Below the pieces are notes generated by a model, which saw only the letters and a program-made list of their open reading frames with translations, made no database searches and was not told the origin of the DNA. DNA of 63,459 bases from the NCBI GenBank assembly GCA_036260075.1, contig DATAAM010000241.1:1-63459 (forward strand), read 5' to 3'. Origin of the DNA: DATAAM01 sp036260075 (lineage in GTDB: Bacteria; Actinomycetota; Acidimicrobiia; Acidimicrobiales; JAHWLA01). The translations under genes and the position numbers were made by a program. Positions 60,527 through 63,459 of this stretch are shown here, piece by piece; the first letter of the stretch is position 1, and each line of letters starts with the position of its first letter.

Positions 60527-62439
60527 TCGTCTGCAAGAAGTGCGGCACCCACAACGAGGACGACGACGACTTCTGCGGCTCGTGCGGCGCATTCCTCGAG
60601 TGGGAGGGCGAACGGATCGCCACCGCCCCGCCACCCGTCGAGCCCGCGCCCGAGCCGGAGGCCGAGCCCGCCACCCGGGGGATCATCGACCGGGTCAAGG
60701 CCGCCGTCGGCATGGAGGCGGACGACGACGCCGCTCGCGCCGCCCGAGAGGCCGAGGAGGAAGCCCGGGCCGCCGAGGAGGAGGCCGAGGCCGCTCGGCG
60801 GGCCGAGGAGGAGGCGCGAGCCCGGGCCGAGGAAGAGGCGCGCGTGCGGGCCGAGGCGGAGGAGCAGGCCCGCCTCCACGCGGAGGAGGAGGCGCGCCGG
60901 CGGGCCGAGGAGGAGGCCCGGCTGAAGGCCGAGGAGGAAGCGGCCGCCCGCGCCGAGGAGGAAGCCCGTCGGCGGGCGGAGGAGGAGGCGCGAGCCCGGG
61001 CCGAGGCCGAGGCCGCGGCCGCGGCGGCCGAGGAGGAGCGGCGCCGGGCCGAGCAGGAGGCGGCCGCGGCGGCCGAGGACGACGCCCGCCGAACGGCCGA
61101 GGAAGAGGCCCGTCGGGCGGCCGAGGCCGAGGAGCAGGCGCGGGCCGAGGCGGAGGCGCGGCGCCAGGCGGAGGAGGAGGCCCGTCGGCAGGCGGAGGAG
61201 GAGGCCCGTGCCCGGGCCGAGGCCGAGGCGGCGGGCAAGGCGGCCGAGGAGGAGCGGCGCCGGGCCGAGGAGGAGGAGCGGCGCCGGGCCGAGGAGGAGG
61301 AGCGCGAGCGGGCGGCCGCCCAGGCCCGCGCCGAGGAAGAGGCGCGCCGGGCCGAGGAAGAGCGGCGCCGGGCCGAGGAGGAAGCCCGCAAGAAGGAGGA
61401 GGCCGCCCGGCGGGCGGCGGCCATGGTGGCCAAGGCGCCGCCCGTCAGCGCGCCGCTGCCCGAGCCCGAGCCCACGCCCGTGGCTGCCGCGGGCAGCACG
61501 GCACCCGCCGCCGAGGGCAGCATCGCGGCGGCCGAGGCCGGCGCGGGCACGACGGCGAGCGCGGCCACCGGCGCGACCGCCGTCCAGCCCACGGCGCAGA
61601 AGCCCGGAGCCCGTCGGAAGCCGATCCCCCCGCGCACCAAGACCGAGCCCAGCCGCCCCATCAACCCGGGCGACCTCATCTGCGGCCAGTGCGGCGAAGG
61701 CAACCCGCCCGAGCGCCGCTTCTGCCGTCGGTGCGGCAACTCGCTCCAAGAGGCCGAGGTGGCCAAGGTGCCGTGGTGGCGCAAGCTGTTCCGCCGCCGC
61801 AAGAAGGTGGTGGCTGCGGGCGAGCGCCCGGCCAAGGCCCGACGGGCAGGCCGGCGCGGCAAGGGCGTGGTCTCCACCGCGCTCACCCGCCTGTTCCTGC
61901 TGGCGCTCGTGGCCCTGCTCGTCCTGAGCTTCGTGGGGCCGTGGAAGTCGACGATCCGCGACAAGGCGTCCGACTGGACGCGGCCGGTGCGCGAGGCGGT
62001 CAATCCGCCCGACGACCCGTTGCGGCCCATCGCCGCGCAGGCCACGTCGGAGGCAGGCGGCCACCCGGCGTCGGCGTCGATCGACGGCGTGCGCAACTCG
62101 TTCTGGGCCGAGGGCGCGCCCGGCAACGGCGAGGGCCAAGGGCTCATCCTCACGTTCGAGAAGCCGGTCGACATCCGCAACATCGGCTTCACCGTGGGCG
62201 CCACCACCAAGCCCGAGGAGTTCCAGTCGCAGCCCCGGCCCCGCGACGTGCACATCACGTTCTCCAACGGCAGCGCCAAGGACGTGCGGCTGAAGGACAA
62301 GGCCGACTTCCAGAGCATCAAGGTCAAGGCGACCGACGTGACGACCGTGCAGATCCAGATCGTGTCGGTCTACGGCTCGCTGCAAGGCGGCACCAACGCC
62401 TCGATCGCGGAGCTCGAGTTCTTCGGGAAGGTGCTGTGA
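60523..62439 (+). CDS. Bitopic membrane protein with zinc ribbons and long coiled coil
   Basis: The 638-aa protein has an N-terminal zinc ribbon (C4, C7, C18, C21), a very long Ala/Glu/Arg coiled coil (about 67-300), a Pro/Ala linker, a second zinc ribbon (C387, C390, C401, C404), a basic patch, a membrane helix (LFLLALVALLVLSFVG, 457-472) and a C-terminal beta domain resembling discoidin/glycan-binding modules (SASIDGVRNSFWAEGA). The N-terminus must be inside. Streptomyces eCIS loci encode a bitopic membrane protein (CisA) that docks the cytosolic particle to the membrane; this is a candidate equivalent, to be tested by alignment. It overlaps the gp7-like gene (ATGA). Confidence 0.75.
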   Translation: MIVCKKCGTHNEDDDDFCGSCGAFLEWEGERIATAPPPVEPAPEPEAEPATRGIIDRVKAAVGMEADDDAARAAREAEEEARAAEEEAEAARRAEEEARARAEEEARVRAEAEEQARLHAEEEARRRAEEEARLKAEEEAAARAEEEARRRAEEEARARAEAEAAAAAAEEERRRAEQEAAAAAEDDARRTAEEEARRAAEAEEQARAEAEARRQAEEEARRQAEEEARARAEAEAAGKAAEEERRRAEEEERRRAEEEERERAAAQARAEEEARRAEEERRRAEEEARKKEEAARRAAAMVAKAPPVSAPLPEPEPTPVAAAGSTAPAAEGSIAAAEAGAGTTASAATGATAVQPTAQKPGARRKPIPPRTKTEPSRPINPGDLICGQCGEGNPPERRFCRRCGNSLQEAEVAKVPWWRKLFRRRKKVVAAGERPAKARRAGRRGKGVVSTALTRLFLLALVALLVLSFVGPWKSTIRDKASDWTRPVREAVNPPDDPLRPIAAQATSEAGGHPASASIDGVRNSFWAEGAPGNGEGQGLILTFEKPVDIRNIGFTVGATTKPEEFQSQPRPRDVHITFSNGSAKDVRLKDKADFQSIKVKATDVTTVQIQIVSVYGSLQGGTNASIAELEFFGKVL

Positions 62440-62479
62440 GCGGCGCGGGGGCTTGGTGCCGGAACAGGAACGGAAGCCG

Positions 62480-63459
62480 TCAGCGCACGCCCAGCTCGGT
62501 GAGCACCTCGTCGTAGCCGGCGCGGGCGCGGGTGGCGGCGGCGTGGTTGCCCGCCGCCGTGTACGCCTCGTCGAGCAGGCGCCACAGCTTGTCGTCGTAG
62601 CGGTCGATGCGCAGGCCCCGTTCGGCGGCCGCTGCCGCTGCCACCGGGTCGCCGTCGGCCAGCCGCAGCTCGGCCAGCGACCGGGCCGCGCCCGCGGCGT
62701 CGAGCCGGTAGCGCTCGCGGGGGTCGACCACCCACTCGGCCGGGCCGTCCTCCGGCAGCAGCTCCCCGGCGTAGACGGCCAGCGCCTGCTCCAGTCCCTC
62801 GGCGGTGTGCTCGTTGATGCCTGCCTCGAACTGCAGCAGGTCGACGTCGTCGCCGTCGCGCAACGCCAAGCGGTAGGCGTCGCCCTCGCGCACGAGCAGG
62901 GCGGCCTCGCCGCGGCCGGCATCGGGCTCGAGCAGCTTCCGCAGGGCGCTGATCACAACCTGGAGGTTGCGCGTGCCCGAGCGGGCGTCGACCTCGGGCC
63001 AGAGCGCGCCCACGAGCGTCTCGCGGTGCACAGGCTTGCCCGCCGCCAGCGCCAGGAGGTGCAAGGCGGCGCGGGCCCGGGGCTTCACCGTCGCGCAGTC
63101 GACCTCCCGCCCGTCGACGGCCAGCGAGAACCCGCCGAAGCAGCGCAGCGCCACGCCGCGACTGCCGCCCGTCCGCGACGGGACCGCAGGCAACGCCACG
63201 GCAGGCGCGGCCACCTCGCCGGCCGTCGGCATCGGCAACCCCAGCTCCGCCACGGCCACGCGGGCAGGCCCGTCCCGGTCGGCGAAGCGGCGGGGATCGG
63301 CGGTGACGAGGGCCAGGGCGGCCAGCGCGAGCGCCAACGGCGTGGCCGTGGCCCGTCCTCGCTCCTCGGCGGCCAGCGCCGCCTCCACCGCCTGCGGATC
63401 GCCCGCCCGGGCCCGGCTCAAGGCCGCGGCCGCCGCCGCGCAGGCAGCGGGCACGCCCG
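62480..63459 (-). CDS. BTAD-domain transcriptional regulator, AfsR/SARP-like (partial at window edge)
   Basis: The gene runs off the right edge, so the N-terminus is missing. The part present has a helical region (AALAAEERGRATATPLALAL) followed by a winged-helix DNA-binding domain (GGFSLAVDGREVDCATVKPR, ALWPEVDARSGTRNLQVVIS) and a BTAD helical domain at the C-terminus (VYAGELLPEDGPAEWVVDPR). AfsR/SARP-like proteins activate secondary metabolism and development genes. It is convergent with the membrane protein gene and may regulate the injection locus. Only the C-terminus can be described. Confidence 0.75.
   Translation of the reverse strand, partial: GVPAACAAAAAALSRARAGDPQAVEAALAAEERGRATATPLALALAALALVTADPRRFADRDGPARVAVAELGLPMPTAGEVAAPAVALPAVPSRTGGSRGVALRCFGGFSLAVDGREVDCATVKPRARAALHLLALAAGKPVHRETLVGALWPEVDARSGTRNLQVVISALRKLLEPDAGRGEAALLVREGDAYRLALRDGDDVDLLQFEAGINEHTAEGLEQALAVYAGELLPEDGPAEWVVDPRERYRLDAAGAARSLAELRLADGDPVAAAAAAERGLRIDRYDDKLWRLLDEAYTAAGNHAAATRARAGYDEVLTELGVR

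Noticed and set aside
60700..61440. Repetitive GAGGAGGCC-type DNA as a possible repeat array or CRISPR
   Set aside because: It encodes the Ala/Glu/Arg coiled coil in one frame; there are no regular spacers. No CRISPR array is visible anywhere in the window.
60313..62922. Minus-strand open frame with Leu/Gly repeats opposite the coiled-coil protein
   Set aside because: The repeat is the complement of the coiled-coil codons; no start, no domain.

Overview
The window is high-GC DNA, densest in G+C between about 13.9 and 29.8 kb and from 42 kb to the end. GTG starts, leaderless promoters, GTGA/ATGA stop-start overlaps, an SigF/B-like sigma factor, a WS/DGAT acyltransferase, Orn and repeats of the YWLVA-DGGIFAFG type all point to a high-GC actinobacterium. 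The last repeat family makes an Acidimicrobiia-like host the best guess. The two tRNA genes are intact.

Region 1 (1-13.9 kb) is an accessory island at the 3' end of tRNA-Cys(GCA). A 46-bp piece of the tRNA is repeated exactly at 7171-7216 and 13867-13912. The 6.7 kb between the copies carries a frameshifted tyrosine integrase, an excisionase-like protein, a Gabija-type defence pair (OLD-family nuclease plus UvrD-like helicase), a VapBC-like toxin-antitoxin pair and a small unknown gene. To its left lie a decayed second integrase and genes for a metzincin-lectin protein, an XRE regulator, a PucR-type regulator and a sigma factor fused to a membrane segment; this may be an older element in the same tRNA.

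Region 2 (13.9-29.8 kb) looks like host backbone. It holds a methyltransferase and a CDF-like transporter that diverge over a CsoR-like palindrome, a three-gene operon for secreted repeat proteins (delta-60/Calx-beta, a 1792-aa RTX-like protein and a membrane protein), a fused 2-oxoacid dehydrogenase E1, a sigma factor, a flavin reductase, a fumarylacetoacetase and a membrane protein.

Region 3 (29.8-41.8 kb) combines a type IV McrBC restriction pair ending across tRNA-Gly(GCC), a dut-nei-WS/DGAT operon facing orn, and a 5-kb accessory segment bounded by 47-bp inverted repeats. That segment has a membrane-anchored dCTP-deaminase/dUTPase-fold protein, a broken SWIM-containing transposase, an XRE-ImmA/IrrE metalloprotease operon and a small regulator-like pair.

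Region 4 (41.8-63.4 kb) is a contractile injection system (eCIS/Afp-PVC type) locus. It has a LuxR-type regulator, DUF4255 cap protein, AAA+ ATPase, sheath, two tube proteins, baseplate proteins (gp26-like, LysM, gp25, gp6/J, gp7/I), VgrG-like spike, PAAR tip, two DUF4157 proteins, a glycine/methionine-rich possible cargo protein and a bitopic zinc-ribbon/coiled-coil membrane protein. An envelope protein pair next to the locus is related to a protein at 15-16 kb. No tail-fibre gene and no obvious helical tape measure are visible. With the membrane protein, this fits better with a particle that docks to its own envelope than with a released host-binding one; that is inference. The system shares palindromic DNA elements placed between and inside its genes.
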